A DNA stretch of 64,000 bases from Paracoccus aestuariivivens (lineage in GTDB: Bacteria; Pseudomonadota; Alphaproteobacteria; Rhodobacterales; Rhodobacteraceae), in the NCBI RefSeq assembly GCF_009711225.1, contig NZ_WMIE01000002.1, positions 336,215 to 400,214 on the forward strand, given 5' to 3'. Position numbers and translations under genes: made by a program. A model generated the notes under the pieces. That model was not told the DNA's origin, did not search any database, and saw only the letters and a program-made list of their open reading frames with translations. Positions 42,080 to 52,533 of this stretch are shown piece after piece; position 1 is the first letter of the stretch, and every line of letters starts with the position of its first letter.

Positions 42080-43000
42080 TCAGTATCCGCGGTGGCGATC
42101 GACAAGGTGGATTAACGGCTCGTTGCGCATCGCGTGGCGCAGGTTCTGCGCGGCGATATGAGCTGCAGTTGCCGGACGGGTCTCGGCGGCGATATGGGGC
42201 GTCACCGTGACGCGGGGATGGTTCCAGAACGGGTGACCCGCGGGAAGGGGTTCGGTGCGGAACACATCCAGCACCGCGCGGGCGCTCGGGTTCTCGTCCA
42301 AGACATGCAGCAGCGCGGCTTCGTCGATCAGCGTGCCGCGCCCTGCATTGATGATAGTGGCACCCTGTGGCAGCAGGCCAAGGCGCGTCTGGTTCAGCAG
42401 ATCGCGGGTTGCGGCCGTATCCGGCAGCAGACAGATCAGGATTTCGGCGCGGGAAATGGCGTCATCCAACCGCTCGCCGGAGAATACGCTGATCTCCGGA
42501 ACCGCGCGGCCGGATTGCGACCAGCCTGTCACGTCGAAACCAAGGCCAGACAGTGTCGATGCGACTGCCCGACCCAATTCGCCCATGCCCAGCACGGTGA
42601 TGCGGCGGTCAGCGGCCAGTGGTGGCGTTTCGCCCTGACGCCAGACCCCGTCTTGTGGATACAGATCCATGCCCAGATGTGCCCGCATGGCCCATCCGGT
42701 GCAAAACTCGACCATACCCTGAGCCAGCCCCGGATCGACCATCCGGCAAAGCGGCTGGGTCAATGTCGGGTTGGTCACGATCCGCTCGACCCCCGCCCAG
42801 AGGCTTTGCACCACCCGCGCGTTGACGAAGGGCGAAAAGTCCAGTTGGCTGCCATCCTCGGGGTAGCCCGGCGCGTAGATCAGCGCATCGAAGCTTGCCG
42901 GATCTCCATCGCGGCACAGGTCGATTTCAGGGCAGGCGGCTCGCAGCGCCGGTGCCCAATCGTCCCACAGACGCGCGGGCGCGGCAAACAGCACCCGCAT
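42080..43000 (-). CDS. Glyoxylate/hydroxypyruvate reductase, GhrA-like
   Basis: The product is 306 residues of the D-2-hydroxyacid dehydrogenase family. The NAD(P) motif is ITVLGMGELGRAVASTLSGLGF (about 134-155). Catalytic residues lie in INAGRGTLIDE (Arg), DVFRTEPLPAGHPFWNHPRV (Glu) and VTPHIAAET (His). The short catalytic domain and SLWAGVERI resemble GhrA. The start ATG 43000 shares one base with the rodA stop (TGATG), so it is the tail gene of the rod-shape operon by coupling. A metabolic link is not obvious. Confidence 0.88.
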   Translation of the reverse strand: MRVLFAAPARLWDDWAPALRAACPEIDLCRDGDPASFDALIYAPGYPEDGSQLDFSPFVNARVVQSLWAGVERIVTNPTLTQPLCRMVDPGLAQGMVEFCTGWAMRAHLGMDLYPQDGVWRQGETPPLAADRRITVLGMGELGRAVASTLSGLGFDVTGWSQSGRAVPEISVFSGERLDDAISRAEILICLLPDTAATRDLLNQTRLGLLPQGATIINAGRGTLIDEAALLHVLDENPSARAVLDVFRTEPLPAGHPFWNHPRVTVTPHIAAETRPATAAHIAAQNLRHAMRNEPLIHLVDRHRGY

Positions 43001-44139
43001 CAACGCGGCCTATGGACATGGGCGGATTGCAGGATGCCAAAACCCATCAGCAAGATCATCAGCGAGGTTCCTCCGTAACTGACCAGCGGCAAGGGCGAGC
43101 CTTTGGCTGGCAACATCCCCATCACCGTGGCCATATTGATCGAGAAGTACAGGAAGAACGTCCCCGCGATCCCGATGGTCATCAGACTGGCAAACCGGTC
43201 CCTGTTTGTCAGGGCCGAATGCAGACAAAAGCCCAGGATCAGGACGTATAGCATCAGCAGCGTCCCCGCGCCGACAAAGCCGAATTCTTCGGCCAGCGAG
43301 GTGAAGATGAAGTCGGTGTGCTTCTCGGGCAGGAAGTTCAGCCGCGACTGCGTGCCCTGCATGAAGCCGCGCCCCGACCAGCCCCCCGAGCCAAGTGCGA
43401 TTTGGGCCTGCATGATGTTATAACCCGCGCCCAACGGGTCCGATCCGGGGTCAAGGAAGGTGTCGATGCGGCGGAACTGGTATTCGTGCAGCAATTGCCA
43501 GTCGGTGCCGCGGCTCTCCATCACGGCGGTGATCAGGGCGACGACGATGGCGATGACAGCGCCGAAATACCAGAGGCTCACACCTGCCACGAACATGACG
43601 ATGCCACCGCCCGCGATCAGCATGATCGAGGTGCCAAGGTCGGGCTGCATCAGTACCAGCGCCGTAGGGGTCAAGATCAGCAGCACCGGTATCAGCACCC
43701 AAAGTGGGCGCGAGACTTTCTCGACCGGCAGCCAGTCGTAATAGGCCGCCAGCGTCATCACGAAAGCGATTTTGGTCAGCTCTGACGGCTGGATGCGGAT
43801 CGGGCCGATGATCAGCCAACGCTGCGCGCCCATACCGACATGGCCCATCAACTCCACAGCGACCAGCAGCAGGACGCAGGTCACATAGGACACGACCGAG
43901 ATAGATCGCCAGAACCAGATCGGCACGAAGGCCAGCGCGAACATAATCGCCATGCCTGCCGCGAAACGCTCCATCTGCGGCATAGCCCAGCGGTCGATAT
44001 CCCCGCCCGAGACCGAGTACAGCATCAGGAATCCGATGCAACTCACTGCTGTAACGAGAAAAACCAACGGCCAGTTAAGGTAGAAGATCTTGCGCCATCC
44101 GGTTGGGACGCGCTCGACCGTGTAGTCCAGATAGCTCAT
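43000..44139 (-). CDS. rodA: Rod shape-determining protein RodA
   Basis: The product is 379 residues with about ten membrane helices, a SEDS-family peptidoglycan glycosyltransferase that works with PBP2. Signatures include LQPSELTKIAFV-like IQPSELTKIAFVMTLA, LVLMQPDLGTSIMLIAGG, and the C-terminal GMLPAKGSPLPLVSYGGTSLM. It starts two bases after the mrdA stop and ends on the ghrA-like start, as part of mreBCD-mrdA-rodA. Confidence 0.96.
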   Translation of the reverse strand: MSYLDYTVERVPTGWRKIFYLNWPLVFLVTAVSCIGFLMLYSVSGGDIDRWAMPQMERFAAGMAIMFALAFVPIWFWRSISVVSYVTCVLLLVAVELMGHVGMGAQRWLIIGPIRIQPSELTKIAFVMTLAAYYDWLPVEKVSRPLWVLIPVLLILTPTALVLMQPDLGTSIMLIAGGGIVMFVAGVSLWYFGAVIAIVVALITAVMESRGTDWQLLHEYQFRRIDTFLDPGSDPLGAGYNIMQAQIALGSGGWSGRGFMQGTQSRLNFLPEKHTDFIFTSLAEEFGFVGAGTLLMLYVLILGFCLHSALTNRDRFASLMTIGIAGTFFLYFSINMATVMGMLPAKGSPLPLVSYGGTSLMILLMGFGILQSAHVHRPR

Positions 44140-44140
44140 C

Positions 44141-46084
44141 TCAGGCCTTCGCTCGGGCAGTCTTGTTGGGCGGTTCGGGCATGAGGTTCATCTTCGACCA
44201 CATTTCCTCGACCTTGGCACGCTCGCCGTCCGGATAGGCCGACAGCGGCGGTAGCCCGTCAGCCAAGGCAAACAGCAGAATGTCACGCGCAATCGGGGCC
44301 GCGACCGCCGAGCCGCCGCCGCCATGCTCGACCACGACCGAAACGGCATAGCGGGGCATCTCGTAGGGGGCGAAACAGACGAACAGCGCGTGGTCGCGCC
44401 GGTTCCACGGCAGCTGATCGTTCGAGATGACGCCGCGTGCGCGCTCGGCAGCGGTGATGTTTCGGACCTGACTGGTTCCGGTCTTGCCCGCCATCTGCCA
44501 TTCCGGCGCCACGATACGCGCACGACGCGCCGTTCCGTGGCTGGAGTTCATCACCGCGTCCATGCCGCCCCGCGCAGTGCGCAGGTTCAGCGGGTTCAGC
44601 CCGAGATCGACGAATTCCGGTACAGGTTGCACCACGCCGTCAATGGCGCGGACCAGACGCGGGATCACCTCTTTGCCCGAGGCCACGCGCGCGACCATCA
44701 CCGCAAGCTGTAGCGGCGAGGCCAGAACATAGCCTTGCCCGATCGAGGCGTTCAGTGAATCGCCGACCTGCCATTCCTGCTGGTAGCGGGCCATTTTCCA
44801 TGCGCGGTCAGGGGCGATGCCCTCGGTGATCGCGGACATGGGCAGATCGTGGCGAACCCCGATCCCAAGACGGCGTGCCATCGCTGCGATGCGGTCGATC
44901 CCGACCTTTTGCGCGAGTTCGTAGTAGTAGACGTCGCATGAATGTTCGAGGCTGCGGATCGCGTCCACCGTGCCGTGGCCGCCCTTGCTCCAGCAGTGGA
45001 ACTTGCGACCCGCGACCTGCGTATAGCCGGGGCAGAAGAACCGCGAGCCGGGGTTGATCACCCCCGCTTCCAGTCCGGCCAGAAGCGTGACCATCTTGAA
45101 TGTCGAACCCGGCGGATACGCCCCCTGCACCGTCTTGTCGGCTAGTGGCCGATGGTCGTGCTGCATCAACTCCTTGTAATCACCCGAACTGATGCCGCGC
45201 ACGAATTTGTTCGGATCGAATACGGGCGACGAGTTGATCGCCACGATGTCGCCATTGGTGATGTCGATAACGACGGCGGCGGCGCTTTCCTGTCCCAGAC
45301 GCTGGGCGACGAAGTTTTGCAGCCGCGCGTCCAGCGTGGTCTGGACGGTCGCGCCCTGCTGGCCTTCCTGACGCGAGAGTTCGCGCATTTCGCGGCCGGC
45401 ACTGTTGACCTCGACGCGGCGGTTGCCGGCCTTGCCGCGCAGAGGTTCTTCAAGCTTGGCCTCCATCCCGATCTTGCCCAACTGGAACTCGGGAAGGCGC
45501 AGGACGGGGTCGGGGTTTTCGATCTTGGACAGGTCGTAATCGGAAACCGGCCCGACATAGCCCAGCACATGCGAGAAATCGCCTCCGCGGGGATAGCTGC
45601 GCGACAGGCCCGATTCTGGTGTCACGCCGGGCAGGGCGGGTGCGTTCAGCGCGATAGACGAGAATTCCTGCCAGGTGAGTCTATCCGCGACCATGACCGG
45701 AGTGACGGCGCTGCGGCGTCGGATCTCGGCCATCAGATCGGCGGCCTGACGGTCGTTCATCGGGATGATGCGGCGCAGTCGCGCCACGACCGTCGAAATA
45801 TCGCCCGCGTCTTCGCGCGTCAGCGTCACGCGATAGTTCTGCTCGTTTCCCGCGATCACCGTGCCGTTGCGGTCAAGGATCAGCCCACGTGCCGGAGGCA
45901 GCAGGCGGATCTTGATCGAGTTTCCATCCGACAGCAGCCGGTATTCATCGGCGTGTTCCAGCTGCATCGACCGCAGCTTGAGGCCCAGCGTACTGATGAC
46001 GGCTGCCTGAATGACACCCAGCATCAGCACCCGCCGCGAGATCGAGCGGCTGCTTTCGGCGATTTCCTTTTGCGACTTGCGCAT
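44141..46084 (-). CDS. mrdA: Penicillin-binding protein 2 (elongation transpeptidase)
   Basis: The product is 647 residues. An N-terminal membrane anchor (about 22-42) precedes the pedestal domain and the transpeptidase domain. Active-site motifs are STFK (YPPGSTFKMVTLLAG, near 325), SCD in place of SxN (LEHSCDVYYYELA) and KTG (MAGKTGTSQV, near 530). PBP2 cross-links side-wall peptidoglycan with RodA. It follows mreD by four bases. Confidence 0.96.
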   Translation of the reverse strand: MRKSQKEIAESSRSISRRVLMLGVIQAAVISTLGLKLRSMQLEHADEYRLLSDGNSIKIRLLPPARGLILDRNGTVIAGNEQNYRVTLTREDAGDISTVVARLRRIIPMNDRQAADLMAEIRRRSAVTPVMVADRLTWQEFSSIALNAPALPGVTPESGLSRSYPRGGDFSHVLGYVGPVSDYDLSKIENPDPVLRLPEFQLGKIGMEAKLEEPLRGKAGNRRVEVNSAGREMRELSRQEGQQGATVQTTLDARLQNFVAQRLGQESAAAVVIDITNGDIVAINSSPVFDPNKFVRGISSGDYKELMQHDHRPLADKTVQGAYPPGSTFKMVTLLAGLEAGVINPGSRFFCPGYTQVAGRKFHCWSKGGHGTVDAIRSLEHSCDVYYYELAQKVGIDRIAAMARRLGIGVRHDLPMSAITEGIAPDRAWKMARYQQEWQVGDSLNASIGQGYVLASPLQLAVMVARVASGKEVIPRLVRAIDGVVQPVPEFVDLGLNPLNLRTARGGMDAVMNSSHGTARRARIVAPEWQMAGKTGTSQVRNITAAERARGVISNDQLPWNRRDHALFVCFAPYEMPRYAVSVVVEHGGGGSAVAAPIARDILLFALADGLPPLSAYPDGERAKVEEMWSKMNLMPEPPNKTARAKA

Positions 46085-46088
46085 GGCT

Positions 46089-46619
46089 CTAGCGTTGCCT
46101 CGTTTCGGAATCGGAAAGCCCCCGTCGCAGACCCAGCGGCCAGCGCATCAGGCCCACGACCAGCGGATATGCCGCCGTTGTGGCGATGAATTGCAAGATG
46201 GCCTGTCCCAGTGGCGGACGGGGCAGGAAGAACAGTGCGAGCGCAAACCGATAGGTCAGCATCATCATCGCCATCAGCGTTGCCACCCGCAGCCATTCAA
46301 TCATGAATGGCAACTCGCGCCAATGCTGCTCGCGGCGTCGTGCTGCTTCCGTACCCATGACCACGACAGCCGCCCATAGACCCAAGGGACGCAGCAGCAG
46401 GATGTCCTCAAGCAGGAACAGAAGCGCGATGACAAGGACCGGAGCCTGCTCGGGGCGGCGAAGCGTCCAGGCAAGCGTCAGGCACATCGCTAGATCCGGT
46501 CCCGGCCAGACCACCCGCCCGGGATTGAGCGGCATCAACCGCAGGAACAGGATGGCCAGAAACAGCAGGACGAACAGGATCTGTCCGGCCAGCCGATTGC
46601 GCCTTGCCTGCTCAATCAT
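46089..46619 (-). CDS. mreD: Rod shape-determining protein MreD
   Basis: The product is 176 residues with about five membrane helices and low sequence conservation, as usual for MreD. ILFLRLMPLNPG and GPDLAMCLTLAWTLRRP are typical of alphaproteobacterial forms. Position between mreC and mrdA makes the call firm. It overlaps the mreC end by eight bases. Confidence 0.9.
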   Translation of the reverse strand: MIEQARRNRLAGQILFVLLFLAILFLRLMPLNPGRVVWPGPDLAMCLTLAWTLRRPEQAPVLVIALLFLLEDILLLRPLGLWAAVVVMGTEAARRREQHWRELPFMIEWLRVATLMAMMMLTYRFALALFFLPRPPLGQAILQFIATTAAYPLVVGLMRWPLGLRRGLSDSETRQR

Positions 46620-47580
46620 TGCTTTGCTCGTCGGCGGGAGCGTCAGGAGGGGCGGCAGCCTCGTCCGGTTTGACCGCAGCCGGATCGACGTCCATCGCGG
46701 GCGGCAATGGCGGGCCGATGAACTCCGCCGGAGGCGGCGGGATCAGCAGGCCGGTATCGGCCAACCGCTCGGACGGGTGGCTGCGCAACACGCGCAGGAA
46801 CTCCAGCCGTCCGTAATCCGCAGCCAGTCGCACCCGCAGCCGTCCGTCGCTTGCCTGAGCGACCTGACCGACCAGCAGGCCGGGCGGAAAGACCCCGCCA
46901 TCGCCCGAACTGGTCACCCGATCACCCGGACGCAGGTTCTCTGGGCTTTCGATGAAATCCAGCGCGGGAAACGATGTGTTGTCACCTGTCAGCAGCGCAT
47001 TCTGGCCCGAGGGCAGGATGTTGACCGGTATGCGGCTTGAAGGGTCGGTCAGCAGCATGACACGGCTGGTCGTTTCGCCGACGCCCGAGATCCGGCCGAC
47101 AAGGCCGAGCCCGTCCATCGTCGCCCAGCCGTCTAGGATACCGTCGCGCGATCCGACATTCAGAAGCACGGATTGGCGGAACGCCGTTCCGCTGTCGGTC
47201 AGCACCACGCCGGAAACCGAGGTCAACGCAGGGTCGATCCGGACGCTGTTCTGCGCCAGCAGCTTGGCATTTTCCTGCTCGAGCTGGACGGCGGCCTCTT
47301 TCCAGGACGACATCTTCTGCAACTCGCGCCGCAGTTCCTGGTTCTGCTCGTAAAGGCGGGCATAGGATTCGAACCCGGCGACCATGCGGCTGAGCCGTGT
47401 CACCGGGGCCATCGCCCATTCGAAGCCCGGGACGAAACGGTCGATCACCATGGATCGGATCCGCTCGGCACGGGGGCTGTCGATTTGCCAGAAAAGGAAA
47501 ATCGACAGCAGAAGCAAAGTCAGCAGCGCAACGAGAATACGCCGGACCGGAGCCACATAATCAGGGCCCTTGCGTGCCAA
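46612..47580 (-). CDS. mreC: Rod shape-determining protein MreC
   Basis: The product is 322 residues: one membrane helix (about 17-37), a coiled coil (about 65-105, YEQNQELRRELQKMSSWKEA) and the beta-rich MreC domain with LLNVGSRDGILDGWATMDGLGLVGRI and VTSSGDGGVFPPGLLVGQV. The tail is rich in Pro, Ala and Asp (about 285-322). I start at TTG 47580, preceded by GGGGAC and 13 bases after the mreB stop; there is no ATG near the expected N-terminus. MreC links MreB to the wall enzymes. Confidence 0.93.
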   Translation of the reverse strand: MARKGPDYVAPVRRILVALLTLLLLSIFLFWQIDSPRAERIRSMVIDRFVPGFEWAMAPVTRLSRMVAGFESYARLYEQNQELRRELQKMSSWKEAAVQLEQENAKLLAQNSVRIDPALTSVSGVVLTDSGTAFRQSVLLNVGSRDGILDGWATMDGLGLVGRISGVGETTSRVMLLTDPSSRIPVNILPSGQNALLTGDNTSFPALDFIESPENLRPGDRVTSSGDGGVFPPGLLVGQVAQASDGRLRVRLAADYGRLEFLRVLRSHPSERLADTGLLIPPPPAEFIGPPLPPAMDVDPAAVKPDEAAAPPDAPADEQSND

Positions 47581-47593
47581 AGTCGGTCCCCGA

Positions 47594-49257
<1,664 letters not shown>

Positions 49258-50820
49258 TCAGTGCGAATACATGCTGACATGCTTGGCGTCGGCACCTTCC
49301 CCGACCATCTCGCGGCGGACCTTCAGGCGGTTCAACGCGCCGACATAGGCCTTGACGCTGGCGAGGATGGTGTCGGTATCGGCGGCCTGACCGGTTGCGA
49401 TGCGGCCGTCCTCCTCCATCCGGACGCTGACGGTCGCTTGCGCATCGGTGCCTTCGGTGACGGCATGGACCTGATACAGTTGCAGAACCGCGGAATGCGG
49501 CCAGATCGCCTTAACGGCGTTGAAGCAGGCATCGACCGGCCCGTCGCCCTCGGCATGGACGGTTTTTTCCTCGTCTCCGACGATCATGGTCAGATCCGCC
49601 GACTGGCCGTCGCTGCCACAGACCACACGCAGGTGCTTGACCTGCAGATAGTCGCTGTCGGTATTGGCGGCGCTGTCCTGCATCAGTGCGATCAGGTCGT
49701 CGTCATAGACTTCCTTCTTGCGGTCAGCGAGTGCCTTGAAGCGGACGAAAACGTCCTTCAACTGGTTGTCGCCCACCTCATAGCCCAGATCGTTCAACTT
49801 CGAGCGGAGGGCGGCGCGGCCCGAATGTTTACCCAGAACGATATTGGCCTCGTTCAGACCGATATCGGCGGGGCGCATGATCTCGAAGGTCTCGACGTTT
49901 TTCAGCACGCCGTCCTGATGGATGCCGGATTCGTGCAGGAAGGCGTTCTTGCCGACAATCGCCTTGTTGAACTGGACCGCAAAGCCCGAGACCTGGCTCA
50001 CGCGGCGCGAGATGCCCATGATCTTGGTCGTGTCGATGGCGGTGTCATAGGGCATGATATCGTGACGGACTTTCAGCGCCATCACCACCTCTTCCAGCGC
50101 GGTATTGCCCGCACGCTCGCCCAGACCGTTGATCGTGCATTCGATCTGGCGCGCGCCTGCCTCGACTGCGGCCAGAGAGTTCGCCGTCGCCATGCCCAGA
50201 TCGTTATGGCAATGCGTTGCAAAGACGATCTCGTCCGCGCCCGGCACACGCTCCAGCAGCATACGGATCAGGTCGGCGGATTCACGCGGCGCGGTATAGC
50301 CCACGGTGTCAGGGATGTTGATCGTGGTGGCACCGGCCTTGATCGCGATCTCGATGACGCGGCACAGGTAATCATGTTCGGTGCGGGTCGCGTCCATTGG
50401 CGACCATTGCACGTTGTCGCACAGGTTGCGGGCATGGGTCACGGTCTGGTGAATGCGCTCGGCCATCTGGTCCATGTCCAGATTGGGAATAGCGCGGTGC
50501 AGCGGCGACGTGCCGATAAAAGTGTGAATGCGCGGACGTTTCGCGAACTTCACCGCTTCCCAGCAGCGGTCGATATCGGGGAATTGCGCGCGGGCCAGAC
50601 CGCAGATCACCGAGTTCTGGCTGCGTCTGGCGATCTCGCTCACGGCGGCGAAATCGCCCTCGGATGCGATGGGGAAGCCCGCTTCGATGATGTCCACGCC
50701 CATTTCGTCCAGCATCTGGGCGATTTCCAGCTTTTCGGCATGGGTCATGGTGGCGCCGGGCGACTGCTCGCCGTCGCGCAGGGTGGTGTCAAAAATCAGT
50801 ACGCGGTTCTTGTCGGTCAT
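49258..50820 (-). CDS. leuA: 2-isopropylmalate synthase
   Basis: The product is 520 residues, the first committed enzyme of leucine synthesis. The barrel has FDTTLRDGEQSPGATMT (about 10-26), EAGFPIASEGDF, the metal-binding ATHCHNDLGMATAN (about 200) and ECTINGLGERAGN. The C-terminal leucine-feedback domain occupies about 395-515. AGAAGGA precedes ATG 50820. A leucine-rich leader peptide and alternative stems upstream suggest attenuation control. leuB, C and D are not adjacent. Confidence 0.97.
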   Translation of the reverse strand: MTDKNRVLIFDTTLRDGEQSPGATMTHAEKLEIAQMLDEMGVDIIEAGFPIASEGDFAAVSEIARRSQNSVICGLARAQFPDIDRCWEAVKFAKRPRIHTFIGTSPLHRAIPNLDMDQMAERIHQTVTHARNLCDNVQWSPMDATRTEHDYLCRVIEIAIKAGATTINIPDTVGYTAPRESADLIRMLLERVPGADEIVFATHCHNDLGMATANSLAAVEAGARQIECTINGLGERAGNTALEEVVMALKVRHDIMPYDTAIDTTKIMGISRRVSQVSGFAVQFNKAIVGKNAFLHESGIHQDGVLKNVETFEIMRPADIGLNEANIVLGKHSGRAALRSKLNDLGYEVGDNQLKDVFVRFKALADRKKEVYDDDLIALMQDSAANTDSDYLQVKHLRVVCGSDGQSADLTMIVGDEEKTVHAEGDGPVDACFNAVKAIWPHSAVLQLYQVHAVTEGTDAQATVSVRMEEDGRIATGQAADTDTILASVKAYVGALNRLKVRREMVGEGADAKHVSMYSH

Positions 50821-50846
50821 TTCGGGAATCCTTCTTTACGCTCGTC

Positions 50847-50864
50847 TGGTCCGGGCGCGAACCA
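50847..50864 (-). promoter_or_regulatory. Leader stem 2 of leuA, with an alternative pairing
   Basis: On the minus strand TGGTTCG-CGCC-CGGACCA forms a 7-bp stem with one G-U pair. Its inner segment GCCCGGA (plus 50850-50856) can instead pair with TCCGGGC in the loop of stem 1 (plus 50877-50883), giving a mutually exclusive fold. Confidence 0.5.
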
Positions 50865-50865
50865 A

Positions 50866-50896
50866 GCTGAGCGGCGGCCCGGAAGACCCGCTCAGC
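50866..50896 (-). promoter_or_regulatory. Leader stem 1 of leuA
   Basis: GCTGAGCGG and CCGCTCAGC (plus 50866-50874 and 50888-50896) form a perfect 9-bp stem with a 13-nt loop. The arm first transcribed contains the stop codon of the leader peptide, so a ribosome at the stop would open this stem. There is no T-run. Confidence 0.6.
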
Positions 50897-50990
50897 GCAG
50901 CGTAAGAAGAAGGAGACCGCGGGGGCTCATGACGAAGGGCGCGCTGATTTGCGCGTCCCGAGCAATGGCGATGTTTCGCTTCCGAGTCAT
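50892..50990 (-). CDS. Leucine-rich leader peptide upstream of leuA
   Basis: A 32-codon frame from ATG 50990 to TGA (50894-50892) ends in MSPRGLLLLTLR, with five Leu among the last seven residues, coded CTC CTT CTT CTT then CTG. CTT is uncommon in these GC-rich genes. A second in-frame ATG at 50930 would give only these 12 residues. The likely -10 element lies 7 bp before ATG 50990, so the longer form may be translated from a leaderless mRNA. It sits 71 bp upstream of leuA in the position of a classical attenuator leader. Confidence 0.65.
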   Translation of the reverse strand: MTRKRNIAIARDAQISAPFVMSPRGLLLLTLR

Positions 50991-50997
50991 GGCGCGA

Positions 50998-51026
50998 ACT
51001 ATAAGACCGGCTGGTTCGAGTTGAAA
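50998..51026 (-). promoter_or_regulatory. Probable leuA leader promoter
   Basis: On the minus strand TATAGT (plus 50998-51003) matches five of six -10 bases. A weak -35, TTTCAA, lies 17 bp further upstream (plus 51021-51026). The start would fall at about 50990, at the leader ATG. Confidence 0.45.
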
Positions 51027-51068
51027 AGACCGAAATTACTTCGCGACCAAAATTTTGCCATTACATAT

Positions 51069-51097
51069 GAAAACGGCGGCACAGGAATGTACCGCCG
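51069..51097 (-). terminator. Terminator after purD
   Basis: CGGCGGTACA and TGTGCCGCCG (plus 51088-51097 and 51074-51083) form a 10-bp stem with one G-U pair and a 4-nt loop, followed by TTTT on the minus strand. It separates purD from the leuA leader. Confidence 0.88.
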
Positions 51098-51152
51098 CCC
51101 GTTGTTCTTGCTTCTGAAGCCCTTACCCGACTTCGCGGTTCCAGGCGCGCCT

Positions 51153-52415
51153 TCAGAGTGCGCGCCAGCCGATGTCGCGACGATAGAAACCGCCCGGCCA
51201 GTCGATTGCGTCGGCAAGCGCATAGGCCCGCTCATGTGCCTCGGCCAAGGTATTGCCGCGTCCGGTCGCCGCCAGAACACGCCCGCCCGTCGCGACCAGT
51301 TTTCCGTCCTGCAAAGCGGTTCCGGCGTGGAACACCATATGCGAGGAATCCTCGGACAGATCGGCAAGCCCGTTGATCGGGGTGCCTTTCTCGTATGCGC
51401 CCGGATAGCCGTTCGCCGCCAGAACGACAGTAAGGGCGTGGTCATCGGCCCATGTGACATCGGTTTCGGCCAGACGCCCTTCGGCGCAGGCAAGGATCAG
51501 GTCCAGGGCCTGAGCGCCCAGACGCAACATCAGGACCTGACATTCCGGATCGCCGAAGCGGACATTGTATTCGACCAATCGGGCATGGCCGTTCTCGATC
51601 ATCAGTCCCGCGTAAAGGATGCCCTGGAAGGGCGTTCCGCGACGGGCCATCTCGGCAACGGTCGGGCGCACGATCTGGGCCATCACCTCGTCCTGAATGG
51701 CCTGCGTCAGGACCGGAGCAGGGGAGTATGCCCCCATCCCGCCGGTATTAGGTCCGGTATCTCCATCGCCGACGCGCTTGTGGTCCTGAGCCGTGCCGAT
51801 GGGCAGGCAGTCAACACCGTCGCAAAGGATGAAGAAGCTGGCCTCCTCGCCTGCCATGAACTCCTCGATCACCACCTCAGCGCCCGCAGCACCAAACGCT
51901 CCGCCAAAGGCGTCGTCGATGGCGGCGATGGCTTCGGATTCAGACATAGCGACGGTCACGCCCTTGCCTGCGGCCAGACCGTCTGCCTTGATGACGATGG
52001 GCGCACCTTTCTCGGCGATATAGGCGCGGGCCGGCTCGGCGGCATCAAAGCGCGCCCAAGCGGCTGTCGGGGCGCCACACGCATCGCAGACTTCCTTGGT
52101 GAAGCTTTTCGAGGCTTCCAGCATGGCGGCTGCCTTTGACGGACCAAAGGCCAGAATTCCCGCCGCGCGCAGATCGTCAGCGACACCGGCAGCCAAGGGA
52201 GCCTCGGGTCCGACGACAACCAGATCAATCGCATTTTCTTCGCAGAACGCGATGACGGCGCTGCCCGACAGGATGTCCAGATCGGCCAACTCGGCCAAGG
52301 GGGCCATTCCGGCATTTCCGGGCGCGACAAACAGCCTGTCGCATTTCGGATTCTGACGGATCGCCCAAGCTAGCGCATGTTCGCGCCCGCCGCTGCCGAG
52401 GATCAGGATATTCAT
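51153..52415 (-). CDS. purD: Phosphoribosylamine-glycine ligase
   Basis: The product is 420 residues, the second step of purine synthesis. The ATP-grasp enzyme shows ILGSGGREHALAW at the N-terminus, VVVGPEAPLAAGVADDLRAAGI, VIKADGLAAGKGVTVA (about 140-155), DHKRVGDGDTGPNTGGMGAYSPAP and VEYNVRFGDPECQ. All family motifs are intact. AAGGG precedes ATG 52415. It is divergent from xseA across a 118-bp gap with a 16-bp inverted repeat. Confidence 0.97.
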   Translation of the reverse strand: MNILILGSGGREHALAWAIRQNPKCDRLFVAPGNAGMAPLAELADLDILSGSAVIAFCEENAIDLVVVGPEAPLAAGVADDLRAAGILAFGPSKAAAMLEASKSFTKEVCDACGAPTAAWARFDAAEPARAYIAEKGAPIVIKADGLAAGKGVTVAMSESEAIAAIDDAFGGAFGAAGAEVVIEEFMAGEEASFFILCDGVDCLPIGTAQDHKRVGDGDTGPNTGGMGAYSPAPVLTQAIQDEVMAQIVRPTVAEMARRGTPFQGILYAGLMIENGHARLVEYNVRFGDPECQVLMLRLGAQALDLILACAEGRLAETDVTWADDHALTVVLAANGYPGAYEKGTPINGLADLSEDSSHMVFHAGTALQDGKLVATGGRVLAATGRGNTLAEAHERAYALADAIDWPGGFYRRDIGWRAL

Positions 52416-52464
52416 GCACAGGCCCTTTTTGCGGATATCTCGCGCCTTCTAGGAACTGGCCCGC

Positions 52465-52480
52465 TTCGGATCAATCCGAA
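52465..52480. promoter_or_regulatory. 16-bp inverted repeat between purD and xseA
   Basis: TTCGGAT (52465-52471), CA, ATCCGAA (52474-52480) is a perfect inverted repeat 50 bp before purD and 54 bp before xseA. It is well placed to act as an operator for one or both. Confidence 0.5.
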
Positions 52481-52533
52481 ACTTCCGGCAAAGGTCTCTT
52501 GATCCCGGCGTGGCCTCGCGCCAGAACCGGGGC

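Noticed and set aside
49261..51024. 587-codon plus-strand frame
   Set aside because: Antisense to leuA and its leader; low-complexity, no motif.
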